Source: an uncultured Eubacteriales bacterium (GTDB lineage Bacteria; Bacillota; Clostridia; Peptostreptococcales; Anaerovoracaceae). From it: 34,009 nt of DNA. The stretch spans positions 1 to 34,009 of the forward strand of contig CADBKM010000022.1 in NCBI GenBank assembly GCA_902795265.1, in the 5' to 3' direction. Below, one piece after another: positions 33,537-34,009 of the stretch. Numbering within the stretch: position 1 is the first letter of the stretch; each line of letters opens with the position of its first letter. The position numbers and the translations under genes are program-made. The notes below the pieces were generated by a model, which saw only the letters and a list, made by a program, of their open reading frames with translations, ran no database searches and was not told the origin of the DNA.

Positions 33537-33654
33537 CAGACGCCGGATGTCCCCCGCCTCAACGAAGTAGGCGGCGGGTTCCATTTTCGACCGTCGGTGG
33601 TGGGGTTCAATCCCAGACCGACGCTCTCGTGAGCTGAAGCTCCCGGCGTCTGTT
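33535..33654. repeat. 120-bp structured element with 12-bp terminal inverted repeats
   Basis: AACAGACGCCGG (33535-33546) and its exact reverse complement (33643-33654) bound a region of local hairpins: CCGCCT/AGGCGG (33554-33559, 33569-33574); GTCGGT/ACCGAC (33593-33598, 33617-33622) enclosing GGGTTCAATCCC, which looks like a tRNA T-arm; and GAGC/GCTC (33631-33642). The left arm overlaps the asnB stop codon. It has the same build as the element at 16118-16261 but no clear base-level similarity beyond a shared GAGGCGGG on the minus strand. No credible gene inside. Confidence 0.7.
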
Positions 33655-33663
33655 GACGGCGTC

Positions 33664-33702
33664 GCTCGCTCCAATCAAGCGAGCTTGTTGGAGCTTTGCT
33701 CC
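33664..33702 (+). other. Competing hairpins in the pyrG leader
   Basis: GCTCGCT/AGCGAGC (33664-33670, 33678-33684) and GGAGC/GCTCC (33690-33694, 33698-33702) can form together. An alternative stem built from CCAA-T-CAAG and CTTGTTGG (33671-33691) would disrupt both. No U-tract follows, so this is not an evident terminator. A direct repeat GCGATCAG (33712-33719, 33736-33743) lies next to it, the second copy directly before the pyrG ATG. Confidence 0.45.
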
Positions 33703-33743
33703 TGGTTGAAAGCGATCAGCTGTGTGAAAAGAGGTGCGATCAG

Positions 33744-34009
33744 ATGGATAAGAAGTACATTTTTGTGACCGGGGGAGTTGTATCCGGACTCGGAAAAGGA
33801 ATCACCGCAGCTTCTCTGGGCAGGCTTCTCAAAGCCAGAGGACTAAAGGTTGCCGCTCAGAAACTGGATCCGTATATCAACGTCGACCCGGGGACAATGA
33901 GCCCGTTCCAGCACGGAGAGGTATACGTGACTGAGGACGGCGCTGAGACAGACCTTGATCTCGGACACTATGAAAGATTTATCGATGAGGACCTCAACAG
34001 ATTCTCAAA
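33744..34009 (+). CDS. pyrG: CTP synthase, N-terminal part (runs off the window)
   Basis: The first 88 codons of CTP synthase, which aminates UTP to CTP with glutamine. The synthetase domain's [15 protein letters not shown] start with its P-loop is unmistakable, followed by [13 protein letters not shown] and the [23 protein letters not shown] block. The start at ATG 33744 is supported by AGAGGTG at 33730-33736. The rest, including the glutaminase domain, is beyond the window. Confidence 0.97.
   Translation, partial: MDKKYIFVTGGVVSGLGKGITAASLGRLLKARGLKVAAQKLDPYINVDPGTMSPFQHGEVYVTEDGAETDLDLGHYERFIDEDLNRFS

Noticed and set aside
33593-33622. T-arm-like GGGTTCAATCCC as part of a tRNA gene
   Set aside because: No matching acceptor stem, D-arm or anticodon arm can be built around it, and the T-stem is only three pairs. 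It is one hairpin of the inverted-repeat element.

Overview
The window reads as a contiguous piece of a low-to-mid GC Bacillota chromosome, most likely an anaerobic member of the Clostridia/Eubacteriales. This rests on: a 2-oxoacid:ferredoxin oxidoreductase subunit, a 2[4Fe-4S] ferredoxin, Rex, HrcA/CIRCE control of groESL, type III pantothenate kinase, type III glutamine synthetase, strong AGGAGG-type ribosome binding sites, frequent TTG starts, and gene order shared with Bacillus subtilis and clostridia. A genus cannot be assigned from the sequence alone.

Layout. 1-595: end of a 2-oxoacid:ferredoxin oxidoreductase operon. 663-1100 (minus): a small HExxH metallopeptidase-like protein. 1246-5396: a tiny membrane protein, metG, tatD and tilS. 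5472-13614: ftsH, a PucR-type regulator, coaX, dusB, a substrate-binding lipoprotein and a PepV-type dipeptidase. 13640-19239: an FMN riboswitch followed by ribU and then, with almost no spacing, tsaE, tsaB, rimI, a 144-bp inverted-repeat element, tsaD and an ABC-F ATPase. 19353-20237: acpP and rex. 20308-20475 (minus): a ferredoxin, divergent from 20636-22336, which holds a P-loop/Asp23-like fusion and an OGG-type DNA glycosylase. 22358-24386: CIRCE-controlled groES-groEL. 24527-25900 (minus): a MATE exporter. 26160-34009: guaB, a GMP synthase lacking its glutaminase domain, a LysR regulator with a shortened helix-turn-helix, type III glutamine synthetase, asparagine synthetase, a second inverted-repeat element and the start of pyrG.

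How it fits together. Most of the window is housekeeping: translation fidelity (metG, tilS, dusB, the t6A set tsaE/tsaB/tsaD, ABC-F), protein quality control (ftsH, groESL), cofactors (coaX, ribU) and redox sensing (rex, ferredoxin). The right end is a nucleotide and amide-nitrogen block in which GMP, glutamine, asparagine and CTP synthesis sit side by side. Three neighbourhoods known from B. subtilis are conserved (metG-tatD; tilS-ftsH-coaX-dusB; tsaE-tsaB-rimI-tsaD-ABC-F-rex-groESL). The differences from them, which are pucR, the lipoprotein, acpP, the ferredoxin/Asp23 block and the missing hpt, are the more informative places.

I did not find a clear new defence, mobile or biosynthetic system. 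The least explained features are two structured inverted-repeat elements, each starting on the stop codon of the upstream gene (16118-16261 and 33535-33654). Also notable are the coupling of essential t6A genes to an FMN riboswitch, the P-loop/Asp23 fusion with palindromes in its divergent promoter region, the LysR protein missing about five residues of its DNA-binding helix, and the glutaminase-less GMP synthase beside glutamine synthetase.
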